A stretch of DNA of 50,327 nt from an uncultured Bacteroidota bacterium. GTDB lineage: Bacteria; Bacteroidota; Bacteroidia; Flavobacteriales; Flavobacteriaceae. The notes under the pieces are model-generated. The model was given only the letters and a program-made list of their open reading frames with translations. It was not told the origin of the DNA and did not search any database. Shown piece by piece: positions 8,126 to 16,487 of the stretch (positions within the stretch are counted from its first letter, which is position 1; each line of letters starts with the position of its first letter). The position numbers and the translations under genes were made by a program. The DNA is taken from contig CACAZM010000012.1 in assembly GCA_902536935.1 (NCBI GenBank), positions 1 to 50,327 of the forward strand. Reading direction: 5' to 3'.

Positions 8126-8133
8126 TATATTTG
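8126..8133 (+). promoter_or_regulatory. Candidate -7 element (TATATTTG) of the DoxX-like gene
   Basis: TATATTTG fits TAnnTTTG exactly and ends 25 bases before the ATG at 8159. Confidence 0.5.
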
Positions 8134-8158
8134 AATTTAAATTAAAATTAATATTAAG

Positions 8159-8587
8159 ATGAAAAATATATTACATGCTATTGTAACTTTATTATTTGGA
8201 TTATTTTTTATTTACAAGGGGGTAGATAAAATTCCAATCAAATTAAAGCCGGTTTCTCAAGAGCAAATTTTTGAAACAATTATTGAAAAGGAATCCTATG
8301 AACCTCCAGTCGGCTACAACATAACTATGAATACAATGCGACAGTCTGGATTTTTACGAATGATTTCATTTTTTCAAATAATTGCAGGTTTATTAATGTT
8401 TTTCCCAAAAACAAGATTATTAGGATTATTATTTTTATTACCCATGATTTTCAATATCTTTTTTATGCATGTTTTTTTTGATAATAGAATAGATGAAAAT
8501 ATAGTAACTGGGGGTTTATTAGTTTTGAACTTAATGTTGTGTTCTTTTTATTACAAAAGGATTCAATTAATATTGATTGATAAATAA
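8159..8587 (+). CDS. DoxX-like small membrane protein
   Basis: The 142-residue protein has four hydrophobic segments: about residues 4-20, 65-80, 85-105 and 118-133. It has the DoxX-like layout, with YKGVDKIP in the first loop and a helix pair around FLRMISFFQIIAGLLMFFP and LLGLLFLLPMIFNIFFMH. DoxX relatives include a subunit of thiosulfate:quinone oxidoreductase, but most are uncharacterised. It is divergent from the DUF4856 operon and shares its intergenic region, so joint regulation is possible. The protein is very hydrophobic and A/T-rich like its neighbours. Confidence 0.7.
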   Translation: MKNILHAIVTLLFGLFFIYKGVDKIPIKLKPVSQEQIFETIIEKESYEPPVGYNITMNTMRQSGFLRMISFFQIIAGLLMFFPKTRLLGLLFLLPMIFNIFFMHVFFDNRIDENIVTGGLLVLNLMLCSFYYKRIQLILIDK

Positions 8588-8651
8588 AATGATTTTACAT
8601 TTCCTGCTAAATGTATTTAAGATCTCTGAGACTAATTCAGACACATTTTAG

Positions 8652-8659
8652 TATATTTG
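8652..8659 (+). promoter_or_regulatory. Candidate -7 element (TATATTTG) of guaB
   Basis: TATATTTG fits TAnnTTTG and ends 27 bases before the ATG at 8687. It overlaps an in-frame TTG at 8657, arguing that this TTG is not the start codon. Confidence 0.45.
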
Positions 8660-8686
8660 CATGCAACTATTTGTAAACTAGTTGCT

Positions 8687-10159
8687 ATGTCAAAACAATC
8701 ATCGAAAATCACTGGATTGGGTTTAACATATGATGATGTTTTGCTGGTTCCTTCTTATTCCGATGTGCTGCCACGTGAAGTTAATATCCAATCAAAATTT
8801 TCTAAAAATATCCCCTTAAACGTTCCCATTGTTTCCGCTGCGATGGATACCGTAACAGAAAGCCAAATGGCTATTGCCATGGCACGTGAAGGGGGGATCG
8901 GCGTACTTCACAAAAACATGACCATCGAAGCCCAAGCCGAAAAAGTCCGTAAGGTCAAGCGTGCAGAGTCTGGTATGATTATTGACCCTGTAACTCTGCC
9001 GACTACAGCTCTCGTTTCTGATGCACAAAATCTCATGAGAGAATATCGTATTGGAGGAATTCCAATCGTAGATACAAAAGACAAATTGGTTGGCATCGTT
9101 ACTAATCGTGATTTGCGTTTTGAAAAAAATGAAGCTCGCCCAGTTATGGAAGTAATGACTTCTGAAAACTTGGTTACCGTACATGAGGGGATTTCGATGT
9201 CTGATGCAGAAGAGATATTACAGGCACATAAAATCGAAAAACTTCCCGTTATTGATAGGGAAAACCGACTTGTCGGTTTAATAACATTTAGAGATATTAC
9301 GAAAGTAAGCTTAAAACCACATGCTAATAAAGATAGCTATGGTCGCCTTCGCGTAGCTGCTGCTGTTGGTGTCACTAGAGATGCTGTAAAACGTTGCGCA
9401 GCTTTGGTTAATGCCGGGGTTGATGGTGTTGTCATTGACACAGCTCATGGTCATACACAAGGTGTTGTCAATGTGCTTAACCAAATTAAAAATGAGTACA
9501 AGGATTTGGATGTCGTTGTTGGTAATGTTGCGACATCCGATGCAGCCACTTTCCTTGCTGAAGCTGGAGCTGATGGAGTAAAAGTAGGTATTGGACCCGG
9601 TTCGATTTGTACTACCCGTGTTGTTGCAGGGGTAGGGTATCCTCAGTTTTCGGCAATTCTTGAAGTTTCTAAAGGTTTATCCAAAAAAGGAGTTCCCTTA
9701 ATTGCAGATGGGGGAGTTAGATATACAGGAGATATTGTAAAGGCCATTGGTGCTGGGGCACAATCAGTCATGTTAGGCTCCATGCTAGCAGGAACGAAAG
9801 AATCGCCTGGAGAGACTATAATTTTTGAGGGAAGAAAATTTAAATCTTACCGTGGTATGGGGTCTGTCGAGGCTATGCGAGAGGGGAGTAAAGACCGATA
9901 TTTTCAGGATGTAGAGGATGATATCAAAAAACTTGTTCCAGAGGGAATTGTCGGTAGAGTTCCTTACAAGGGAGAGTTATTTGAAAGCATTCATCAGTTT
10001 GTTGGGGGACTTCGTGCTGGTATGGGATATAGTGGCGCAAAGGATATTCCTCAACTTCAAGATAAGGCAAGTTTTGTTCAAATTACTTCTTCAGGAATTC
10101 AAGAAAGTCACCCACATAACGTAGCCATCACAAAAGAGGCACCCAATTACTCTCGATAA
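8687..10159 (+). CDS. guaB: Inosine-5'-monophosphate dehydrogenase
   Basis: IMPDH oxidises IMP to XMP with NAD+, the committed step of GMP synthesis. The 490-residue product has the normal (beta/alpha)8 barrel with two CBS domains inserted at about residues 95-205 (MIIDPVTL..., MTSENLVTV...). Catalytic Cys308 sits in [11 protein letters not shown], followed by the GADGG-type phosphate loop ([13 protein letters not shown]) and the flap GRVPYKG. The start [20 protein letters not shown] matches the family; an in-frame TTG 30 bases earlier overlaps the promoter. It is followed after 3 bp by the chaperone genes, so the three may be co-transcribed. Confidence 0.98.
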   Translation: MSKQSSKITGLGLTYDDVLLVPSYSDVLPREVNIQSKFSKNIPLNVPIVSAAMDTVTESQMAIAMAREGGIGVLHKNMTIEAQAEKVRKVKRAESGMIIDPVTLPTTALVSDAQNLMREYRIGGIPIVDTKDKLVGIVTNRDLRFEKNEARPVMEVMTSENLVTVHEGISMSDAEEILQAHKIEKLPVIDRENRLVGLITFRDITKVSLKPHANKDSYGRLRVAAAVGVTRDAVKRCAALVNAGVDGVVIDTAHGHTQGVVNVLNQIKNEYKDLDVVVGNVATSDAATFLAEAGADGVKVGIGPGSICTTRVVAGVGYPQFSAILEVSKGLSKKGVPLIADGGVRYTGDIVKAIGAGAQSVMLGSMLAGTKESPGETIIFEGRKFKSYRGMGSVEAMREGSKDRYFQDVEDDIKKLVPEGIVGRVPYKGELFESIHQFVGGLRAGMGYSGAKDIPQLQDKASFVQITSSGIQESHPHNVAITKEAPNYSR

Positions 10160-10162
10160 TCA

Positions 10163-11002
10163 ATGAAATTTATTTCTTTCTTATTATTACTCCTAATTTC
10201 TGCATGTACTCTTTCTACAAATAATGAATCCGATGCAGTAGCCAGAGTAGGTGAAAACTACTTATTTTCATCTGATTTACAAGATCAAATTGGCCCACTA
10301 TACAATGGTGATAGTTTACAAATCGCCAATCGTTTGATTGATGATTGGGCTGAACAGTTGTTGTATCTTAAAAAAGCAGAAATTAATTTGAATTCGACTG
10401 AAAAAAAACGACTCGACAAACTGGTAAGGACATATCGAAACGATTTGTATGTCAAAACTTATAAGGACATGGCAATACAGTCTCAGTTGGACTCTGTAGT
10501 TGATCAAGTTGAAATTCAGGATTATTTTGAACAAAATAAAGCTAATTTTAGAACCAATAAAGATTTATTGCGAGGTCGTTATGTTCGTGTTCGAAATGAA
10601 AATTTTAATCTAAGCACAATTCGTCGTAGCCTTAGACGATTTAACGATCTAGATAAGATTTTTTTAGACTCAATTGCACTTCAGTTTACGACATACTCCA
10701 TGAATGATTCAATATGGGTTCAGGCTTCCCAATTTTTTAATCGATTGCCGTCAATAAGCGAAAGACGTTATAAAAATTTCTTAAAAAATAACTCATTCTT
10801 TGAGTTACAAGATTCTTTAGAAGTATATTTGGTGGTTGTTGAAGAAGTTGTTTTGCGCAACGAGTTGGCTCCATTGGAATATGTAATGCCCACCCTAAAA
10901 CAAATTTTAATTAATAAACGTAAATTAGAATTGATGCGACAATTTGATAGGGAAATTATTGAAGAGGGATTGCAACAAAATACTTACGAAATATATGAAT
11001 AA
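10163..11002 (+). CDS. SurA/PpiC-like lipoprotein lacking a recognisable isomerase core
   Basis: The 279-residue protein is a predicted lipoprotein (MKFISFLLLLLISAC, Cys at 15). Its beginning, ESDAVARVGENYLFSSDLQ, is the N-terminal signature of SurA/PrsA-type chaperones, followed by helices and YFEQNKANFRT. The parvulin segment expected in the middle is not evident; in its place is a charged region (VRVRNENFNLSTIRRSLRRF). The C-terminal half ends in a long helix (MPTLKQILINKRKLELMRQFDREII). It probably assists outer-membrane protein folding as a chaperone rather than an isomerase. Its stop overlaps the next gene's start (TATGAATAA), implying translational coupling with the full SurA-like protein. 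Confidence 0.7.
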   Translation: MKFISFLLLLLISACTLSTNNESDAVARVGENYLFSSDLQDQIGPLYNGDSLQIANRLIDDWAEQLLYLKKAEINLNSTEKKRLDKLVRTYRNDLYVKTYKDMAIQSQLDSVVDQVEIQDYFEQNKANFRTNKDLLRGRYVRVRNENFNLSTIRRSLRRFNDLDKIFLDSIALQFTTYSMNDSIWVQASQFFNRLPSISERRYKNFLKNNSFFELQDSLEVYLVVVEEVVLRNELAPLEYVMPTLKQILINKRKLELMRQFDREIIEEGLQQNTYEIYE

Positions 11003-12371
11003 ACGGTTTATCATTCTTTTTTTGTTATTTCTTTTCAGTAGCTCTTTTTTAAGTTATGCACAAACGGACAGTATCGCAAATCCAACTAAAATTAAAATAG
11101 ATGGTGTTGCCGCTGTTATTGGAGATTATGTGATTCTTGATTCTGATGTTGATAAAGCATATATTGACCTAGAATCTCAAGGAATACCAACATCAAATAT
11201 CGAACGGTGCAGTCTTCTTGGTAAGCTTATGGAAGACAAACTTTATGCGCATCATGCCGAACAAGATAGTATAACGGTTAGTGATGCAGAGATTAATGAT
11301 TACGTAAGCAGAACCATAGACTATTTTGTACAACAACTTGGAAATATGGAAAAGGTTCTCGAGTTCTACAAGAAAAAGGATGAACAAAGCTTTAGAAGTG
11401 AACTTTTTGATATCAATCGAGTGCAACAACTATCTCAAAGGATGCAATCCAATATCGTTGAAGAAATTGAAGTTACACCAGATGAAGTACGAACTTTTTT
11501 TGATAAAATACCAGTAGACCAACGTCCTGTTTTTGGTGCTGAACTTGAAATCGCGCAGATCATTGTTGAGCCTACTCCGATAGAATCAGAAGTTGAACGA
11601 ACAATTAGACTGTTGGAGACTATGCGTAACGATGTATTGGAAAATGGTTCAAGTTTTGCATCTAAGGCAATTTTATATTCTCAAGACCCCGGCTCGAGGT
11701 CCCGTGGCGGAAGATATACTCTTGATCGCAAACGTCCAGTTATGGTGAAAGAGTTTAGGGATCAGGCATATAGACTTCGTGAAGGAGAAGTATCCCAACC
11801 ATTCCAAACAGACTTTGGATGGCATATTGTTACGGTTGATAAGATTCGAGGACAACTAATTGATGTCCGTCACGTTCTTCTTATCCCTGAAATTTCTGCG
11901 AAGGAACTCAAAGATGCTAAAGATAAGCTTGATTTGATTCGCAAAAGAATTCAGGATGGGGAGTTTTCTTTTGCCGATGCTGCCCTTGATTTTTCAGACG
12001 ACAAAGACACTGCTTCTAACGGGGGTGTTTTGATCAATCCTACGTCTGGAGACACCAGATTTGAGTTGACTAAACTCGATCCAACCATTTACAACCACAT
12101 ATTAAACTTGGAGGACAATCAAATTTCTCCGCCAATCCTTGACGAAGACCGATCAGGAAACAAAAAATATAAGATTCTAAAGGTGACTAATCGTTACGAC
12201 GAACACCAAGCAGATTTTGCAAAAGATTATGTAAAAATCAAGGACTTGGCTTTAAAAGAAAAACAGTTGGACGCTATAGAAAAGTGGATGCTCGAGAAAA
12301 TTGATGATACTTTTGTCAATGTTAATCGCTCTTACAGAAATTGTGATTTCTCAAATAAGTGGGTTAAATAA
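10995..12371 (+). CDS. SurA-like periplasmic peptidyl-prolyl isomerase/chaperone
   Basis: The 458-residue protein begins with a signal peptide (MNKRFIILFLLFLFSSSF, then LSYAQ). It has a SurA N-terminal chaperone domain (IDGVAAVIGDYVILDSDVDKA) and two parvulin domains. The first, about residues 180-285, has SQDPGSRSRGGRY and FGWHIVTVD; the second starts at IDVRHVLLIPE and is more divergent. SurA chaperones unfolded outer-membrane proteins. ATG 10995 was chosen over a frame start at 10944 because the signal peptide begins there and the ATG overlaps the previous stop. Pairing with lptD, tamB and two TonB receptors in the window fits a beta-barrel assembly role. Confidence 0.88.
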   Translation: MNKRFIILFLLFLFSSSFLSYAQTDSIANPTKIKIDGVAAVIGDYVILDSDVDKAYIDLESQGIPTSNIERCSLLGKLMEDKLYAHHAEQDSITVSDAEINDYVSRTIDYFVQQLGNMEKVLEFYKKKDEQSFRSELFDINRVQQLSQRMQSNIVEEIEVTPDEVRTFFDKIPVDQRPVFGAELEIAQIIVEPTPIESEVERTIRLLETMRNDVLENGSSFASKAILYSQDPGSRSRGGRYTLDRKRPVMVKEFRDQAYRLREGEVSQPFQTDFGWHIVTVDKIRGQLIDVRHVLLIPEISAKELKDAKDKLDLIRKRIQDGEFSFADAALDFSDDKDTASNGGVLINPTSGDTRFELTKLDPTIYNHILNLEDNQISPPILDEDRSGNKKYKILKVTNRYDEHQADFAKDYVKIKDLALKEKQLDAIEKWMLEKIDDTFVNVNRSYRNCDFSNKWVK

Positions 12372-12486
12372 CCTCAAAATCTCCTCATTCAATAAACTAC
12401 ATATAGTTTTTACAATTTTTTTTATGTATTCTAGAATCCTCCCATTAAAAGCTTGATATACTGTAGGATAATTGTAGACTATAACT

Positions 12487-12494
12487 TATTTTTG
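12487..12494 (+). promoter_or_regulatory. Candidate -7 element (TATTTTTG) of ccsBA
   Basis: TATTTTTG fits TAnnTTTG and ends 16 bases before the ATG at 12511, in the 139-bp gap after the SurA-like gene. The only nearby TTG (12472-12474) is closer than usual. The rest of the gap holds nothing recognisable. Confidence 0.4.
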
Positions 12495-12510
12495 TAATAA
12501 AAAAAAAGCT

Positions 12511-15500
12511 ATGAAACAAGCCATGACTTTGGTGAGTTTTTTGTTTTCAACTCGACTTACAGCAATATTATTTATAATTTTTTGTGTTGCGATGGCTGCG
12601 GGTACTTTCATTGAAAGCATTCACAATACAGCTACGGCAAGAATTTGGGTTTATAATGCATGGTGGTTTGAGGCAATTATGGGTGTGTTCGTCCTCAACT
12701 TTATTGGTAATATCAAAAAATATCGTCTATTACGTTGGGAAAAATGGCCCGTTCTTCTTTTGCATGCCGCATGGATTTTAATTATTATTGGTGCTTTTGT
12801 TACTCGTTATTTTGGTTTTGAAGGGGTGATGCCAATTCGTGAAGGTGAAACTACCAATACATTTTTAAGTGAAAAGACCTATGTCACTGTTTTGATTGAT
12901 GGCGAAATGGATGGAAACCTACAACGAAAAAAGCTTCAAGATGATTTTTTGTTTGCCGAAGCGACAAACAACTCTTTTCGTTGGAAAAGTATATTTGACA
13001 CTCAAGCCTTCACAGTAGAATATGTTGACTTTATGTCAAATGCTGCGGAGGATTTGGTTGAGGATCCTGATGGGGAGTTTTTTCTCAAAATCGTTGAGGC
13101 TGGTGATGGAAACCGCCATGACCACTATATCGGATTTGGAGAAATCGTTAATATCCACAACGTTTTATTCACTCTCAATAACCCAACAGATGGGGCAATC
13201 AACATTGAATGGGATCAAATTAACGATCGCTATTCTATTGATACTCCTTTTGGTGGGACAAGCATGCAGATGGCAACGCAGACTCTTGATGAGGTGCCAG
13301 TAGATACACAATTACCTCTCCGCTTTCGTTCACTGTATTCCCTTGCTGGTATGCAGTTTGTGTTTCCTGATCCTGTGATTAAGGGGTCCTATCAAATTGT
13401 GAAGGATGAGGAATCTTTTCAAGATGCACTAACCCTTAAAATCACATCAGAAGGCGAGTCAGAGACCATACAAGTCTTGGGTGCAAAAGGGTTTACCAAC
13501 GACCCAAAACAGATTTCTCTCGGTGGTTTGGATTTTTGGGTTCAATACGGTTCTTTACAGCATGAGTTGCCTTACGCTTTAAAGCTCAATGATTTTATTG
13601 CTGAAAAATACCCTGGAACCGAAAAAAGCTACAGTAGTTTTATGAGTAGAGTCAGCGTAGCAGATTATCCACCTTTTGATTATGACATTTACATGAATCA
13701 CATTTTAAACCACAAAGGTTATCGTTTTTTTCAAGCTTCATTTGATCCAGATGAGAAAGGAACTGTTCTCTCAGTAAATCATGATTTTTGGGGAACGTGG
13801 ATTACCTATATTGGCTATTTCATACTGTATATTGGCCTACTTGGGATTATGTTTTTTGGAAAAACGAGGTTTAAATCTCTCTCAAAAACTCTTGAAAGAA
13901 TAAGAGCAAAAAAAGCATTATTAACTGCAATTATTCTTTTGTTCAGTGTTTCTGTGTTTTCTCAAACCCACCAACACGATTCGGCAGCAAAACAAGACCT
14001 CGACTCTACTTTGATGCGTCAAGCAGTCCCTGTTGAACAAGCTGCTAAATTTGGAAAACTCGTCATTCAAGATTCTGGCGGTCGAATGAAACCAGCAAAC
14101 ACCTTTGCTTCTGAACTAATACGAAAAGTGAGCAAGTCAGATACATATCAGTTTTTAAATGCAAATCAAGTTTTGCTATCGATTCAACAAAATCCGTTAT
14201 TGTGGTATCAAGTACCTTTTATTTACTTGAAAAGAGGGAATGACAGTTTGAGAAGACTCGCTGGGGTCGATAAAAAAGCAAAATATGCATCATTTGTTGA
14301 TTTCTTTGACAATGGCGGGACTTACAAACTCGCAAAACCCTTAGAGGGCGCTTATAAAGCTGCTACACCAAACCAGTTTCAAAAAGATTTTATCGAAACC
14401 GATCGTAGGATTAATCTACTGTATAGTGCGATAGAAGGTAAAGTTCTTCGAATTTTTCCAGTTCCAAACGATGCAAACAACAAGTGGGTTTCTTTTACTG
14501 AGGCACCTGATTTTCCATTTCAAGGTGTTGACTCCCTTTATGTGGCCAATGTAATGCCACTCTACATCGGGGCGTTGCGGCAAGGCGCATATGATCAAGC
14601 CGATGAACTATTGGAAAGTATATCCGGATTTCAAAGAAAATATGGCAATGACATCATGCCTTCGAAAGAAAAGATTGATGCAGAAATCATTTACAACAAA
14701 TACGATATTTTCAAAAAGCTTTTTGCATGGTATATGTATGTTGGAACACTTATGTTTTTGGTGCTCATTTTTAAAATTCTCTATGATATACGCATTTTTG
14801 GATTTGTTGTAAAGTTGTGTATAGGTCTCATTAGTCTTCTTTTTGTTGCCCAAACTTTTGGAATGGGAGCGCGATGGTATATTTCAGGTCATGCACCATG
14901 GAGTGACGCCTACGAATCGATGCTTTATGTTGCGTGGGCTACCGTGGGTATGGGATTGGCTTTTGGGCGCAAATCCAAACTCACAATCGCAGCAACTGCT
15001 TTTGTTGCTTCCATGATATTGATGATTGCACATTGGAACTGGATGGATCCTGAGATTGCGAATTTAGTACCCGTTTTGGATAGTTATTGGTTGATGATTC
15101 ATGTTGCCGTAATTGTTGGAAGCTACGGGCCATTTGCTCTTGGAATGATCGTTGGGTTTATCGCTATGATTTTGATGATTTTAACTACCAAGAAAACAAA
15201 AAATCGAATTCGATTGACAATTGATGAACTAACAGTTGTAAACGAGCTTGCACTCACTGTTGGAGTCGTGATGTTGACGATTGGAAACTTTCTCGGTGGC
15301 CAATGGGCAAACGAAAGTTGGGGAAGATACTGGGGCTGGGACCCGAAAGAAACTTGGGCATTAATCAGTATTCTCGTTTATGCTTTTGTTTTACACATGC
15401 GACTGATTCCTAATATGCGAAGCAAATGGTTGTTTAACCTTATGTCAGTTATCGCTTTTGCAAGTATTATCATGACTTATTTTGGTGTAAATTTCTATTT

Positions 15501-15639
15501 GGTAGGTTTGCATTCTTACGCAAGTGGAGATAAGGTGATTACGCCAAGCTTTGTATATTATTCCATTGCTATCGTTTCTGTTATAGGATTGGTTTCTTTC
15601 TTGCGTTACAATAAACACTTTGGAAAAAATGCTGCATAA
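12511..15639 (+). CDS. Fused CcsB/CcsA (ResB/ResC) cytochrome c maturation protein
   Basis: This 1042-residue membrane protein exports haem and attaches it to apocytochrome c (System II). The N-terminal CcsB/ResB half (1-460) has four membrane helices, including FLFSTRLTAILFIIFC, around a large periplasmic domain. A middle segment (about 465-730) starts with a hydrophobic stretch (LLTAIILLFSVSVFSQ) and includes KFGKLVIQDSGGRMKP, typical of Bacteroidota fusions. The C-terminal CcsA/ResC half (about 735-1042) carries the WWD haem motif at about residues 929-950 (GQWANESWGRYWGWDPKE) and flanking conserved histidines. It shows cytochrome c-based respiration. Two small genes follow and may belong to the same transcript. 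Confidence 0.95.
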   Translation: MKQAMTLVSFLFSTRLTAILFIIFCVAMAAGTFIESIHNTATARIWVYNAWWFEAIMGVFVLNFIGNIKKYRLLRWEKWPVLLLHAAWILIIIGAFVTRYFGFEGVMPIREGETTNTFLSEKTYVTVLIDGEMDGNLQRKKLQDDFLFAEATNNSFRWKSIFDTQAFTVEYVDFMSNAAEDLVEDPDGEFFLKIVEAGDGNRHDHYIGFGEIVNIHNVLFTLNNPTDGAINIEWDQINDRYSIDTPFGGTSMQMATQTLDEVPVDTQLPLRFRSLYSLAGMQFVFPDPVIKGSYQIVKDEESFQDALTLKITSEGESETIQVLGAKGFTNDPKQISLGGLDFWVQYGSLQHELPYALKLNDFIAEKYPGTEKSYSSFMSRVSVADYPPFDYDIYMNHILNHKGYRFFQASFDPDEKGTVLSVNHDFWGTWITYIGYFILYIGLLGIMFFGKTRFKSLSKTLERIRAKKALLTAIILLFSVSVFSQTHQHDSAAKQDLDSTLMRQAVPVEQAAKFGKLVIQDSGGRMKPANTFASELIRKVSKSDTYQFLNANQVLLSIQQNPLLWYQVPFIYLKRGNDSLRRLAGVDKKAKYASFVDFFDNGGTYKLAKPLEGAYKAATPNQFQKDFIETDRRINLLYSAIEGKVLRIFPVPNDANNKWVSFTEAPDFPFQGVDSLYVANVMPLYIGALRQGAYDQADELLESISGFQRKYGNDIMPSKEKIDAEIIYNKYDIFKKLFAWYMYVGTLMFLVLIFKILYDIRIFGFVVKLCIGLISLLFVAQTFGMGARWYISGHAPWSDAYESMLYVAWATVGMGLAFGRKSKLTIAATAFVASMILMIAHWNWMDPEIANLVPVLDSYWLMIHVAVIVGSYGPFALGMIVGFIAMILMILTTKKTKNRIRLTIDELTVVNELALTVGVVMLTIGNFLGGQWANESWGRYWGWDPKETWALISILVYAFVLHMRLIPNMRSKWLFNLMSVIAFASIIMTYFGVNFYLVGLHSYASGDKVITPSFVYYSIAIVSVIGLVSFLRYNKHFGKNAA

Positions 15640-15832
15640 AAAATGGTTTTGGTATGCAATCACTGGGCTAGTGCTTAATGGCCTAGGATTGAGTGTTGTT
15701 GGAGAAGCAGTTATTTCCAAGTCTAATGGCGATCCATGGTTTTTGTTTGGCACATTTGGACTTATTCTTGTAAATTCGGGATTATGTTTTTTTGGTACCG
15801 CAGTCGGTCTTCGCTACGCAAATCGTTCCTGA
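15629..15832 (+). CDS. Small two-helix membrane protein (67 aa)
   Basis: ATG 15629 lies inside the end of ccsBA (overlap 11 bp), suggesting translational coupling. The 67-residue product has two hydrophobic helices, WFWYAITGLVLNGLGLSVVGEAV and PWFLFGTFGLILVNSGLCFFGTAV, and ends LRYANRS. An in-frame TTG at 15620 is an alternative start. I do not recognise a family. Its position suggests a small accessory to the membrane or the cytochrome c maturation protein, but nothing in it proves this. Confidence 0.6.
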   Translation: MLHKKWFWYAITGLVLNGLGLSVVGEAVISKSNGDPWFLFGTFGLILVNSGLCFFGTAVGLRYANRS

Positions 15833-16425
15833 TTTGTACGTTTTTTGCCAGTTGTCTTAGTGCATATGGGCAAGAAAATCAGGCAGAAACCCCTCTTTTT
15901 TCAATACCCAACAAACCAATTTTAGGTTTAATGACCAACGAAAATTCAATCGATGATTTTTCGTTTCTCAACAAGGAAGATGAGCCAAAAAAATCTCTTT
16001 TTGCAAAAGAAGAATATTTAGACGCTTCCGCTCCTTATCTAAAAAGATTGCGCAAAAGAGAGGAGGATAACGCCAACATGGGTTATTTGGGAGATACCTA
16101 TTTAGGGGATGTAAACACAACTTCCAATAAAGCCATTATTGTTTGTCGTGACTTCGAATATGAGGACGGAGACCGTGTTCAAATTTTACTGAATGATGAA
16201 ATTTTACTGCAAAATTTATATCTTAAAAATCAATACTTCATCATGCAAATCGATTTAAAACCTGGTTTTAATAAGTTTGACTTTAAAGCCTTAAATCAGG
16301 GATCTTCTGGTCCGAATACGGCAGAACTGAGGGTATTTGACGAAGATCAAAATCTACTCTCCTCTAATCAATGGAATTTATCAACTGGCGCAACGGCAAC
16401 TTTTATTGTCGTAAAGCAGATGTAA
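15784..16425 (+). CDS. Secreted protein of unknown function
   Basis: The 213-residue product starts at ATG 15784 within the previous gene (49-bp overlap, different frame). An earlier in-frame ATG at 15736 would give a longer N-terminus. A signal peptide is visible (SSLRKSFLICTFFASCLSAYG, then Q). The mature part has a Lys/Glu-rich middle (FLNKEDEPKKSLFAKEEYLD) and a C-terminal beta-rich domain, about residues 115-213, with AIIVCRDFEYEDGDRVQILLND and LKPGFNKFDFKALNQGSSGPNTAEL. This looks like a small beta-sandwich. No sorting domain is present. The family is not recognised. The bidirectional hairpin at 16448-16467 probably ends its transcript. Confidence 0.7.
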   Translation: MFFWYRSRSSLRKSFLICTFFASCLSAYGQENQAETPLFSIPNKPILGLMTNENSIDDFSFLNKEDEPKKSLFAKEEYLDASAPYLKRLRKREEDNANMGYLGDTYLGDVNTTSNKAIIVCRDFEYEDGDRVQILLNDEILLQNLYLKNQYFIMQIDLKPGFNKFDFKALNQGSSGPNTAELRVFDEDQNLLSSNQWNLSTGATATFIVVKQM

Positions 16426-16438
16426 CAAAAATATATTC

Positions 16439-16467
16439 CAAAAAAAAAGGGGAGTAAAAACTCCCCT
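16439..16467 (-). terminator. Rho-independent terminator, probably bidirectional
   Basis: AGGGGAGT (16448-16455) and ACTCCCCT (16460-16467) form a perfect 8-bp GC-rich stem with an AAAA loop. On the minus strand it is followed by nine T residues (16447-16439), ending the Glu-rich protein gene. On the plus strand TAATATTTTG follows, so it may also end the secreted-protein transcript. Confidence 0.85.
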
Positions 16468-16487
16468 AATATTTTGATATAAGAATG

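Noticed and set aside
14591-14853. Additional open frames on both strands within ccsBA
   Set aside because: They overlap a conserved, clearly coding region and show no family features.
15736-15832. Possible frameshift joining the 67-residue and 213-residue proteins
   Set aside because: The small protein ends naturally after its second helix and the second has its own signal peptide, so an overlap explains the data better.
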